Assembly (NCBI GenBank): GCA_910583775.1
Contig: CAJTYD010000015.1
Coordinates: forward strand, 1 to 42,617
Source: an uncultured Muribaculaceae bacterium
GTDB lineage: Bacteria > Bacteroidota > Bacteroidia > Bacteroidales > Muribaculaceae
Length of the DNA stretch: 42,617 nt
Reading direction: 5' to 3'
The position numbers and the translations under genes were made by a program. The notes under the pieces were generated by a model. It had not been told where the DNA came from. It saw only the letters and a program-made list of their open reading frames with translations, and made no database searches. Every line of letters begins with the position of its first letter. Positions within the stretch are counted from its first letter, which is position 1. Shown piece by piece: positions 42,550 through 42,617 of this stretch.

Positions 42550-42617
42550 CGTTTAAATAAATTCAATAGTTCGTTAAAAATTTATTCATAGGCTAAGCGG
42601 CATCCACCGCCAAGCCA

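Overview
The window looks like a chromosomal segment of a gut-type Bacteroidales, most likely Muribaculaceae (family level is inference). The signs are roughly 50% GC coding sequence with AT-rich intergenic gaps, few Shine-Dalgarno sites, several promoters of the Bacteroidetes form TTTG-N19-21-TAnnTTTG, many secreted glycoside hydrolases, and family types typical of the order (DUF3078 barrel, ORF6N protein, PepSY-like lipoprotein, six-domain S1 protein, ParE-CoaD-CtpA gene order). No rRNA, tRNA, CRISPR array, integrase or intact insertion sequence was seen.

Layout. 1-633 is non-coding and carries degenerate CGCAGAG/CTCTGCG repeats. 634-9128 holds an ilvE-HD pair, a large secreted toroid-type protein, rpsA with a structured AU-rich leader, a SprT-like metalloprotein, a small lipoprotein and an ORF6N gene broken by an amber codon. 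9129-16207 holds an NhaC-type antiporter, an M48 protease, a membrane protein, a GH2 enzyme and a CLC protein. 16182-23337 is one long minus-strand run: parE, coaD, an S41 protease, a DUF3078 protein and two small envelope proteins. 23578-30585 holds a GH43-luxS pair, GH16, a TPR protein with a decayed kinase-like end, and a GH13 pullulanase. 30791-31357 is a low-molecular-weight tyrosine phosphatase. 31502-39437 is the most unusual block. 39747-42549 holds an orphan TonB-receptor-like barrel and a PepSY-like lipoprotein.

The block at 31502-39437 contains a divergent MFS transporter, then an outer-membrane porin, a second related MFS transporter, and two tandem paralogues (557 and 550 residues) that resemble the phospholipase-B-like (PLBD/LAMA) Ntn-hydrolases best known from eukaryotic lysosomes. 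Neither hydrolase has a visible signal peptide. The simplest reading is a capture, import and cytoplasmic hydrolysis pathway for a small acylated or amide-linked substrate. The family assignment comes from motif order only and the substrate is unknown.

A second notable item is a dispersed family of 188-198 bp intergenic hairpin elements (10555-10742, 26126-26322, 39531-39728), plus an arms-only 48 bp copy (41902-41949). The copies share a core, but their stems differ in sequence while staying paired. That compensatory pattern suggests a conserved folded RNA or single-stranded DNA.
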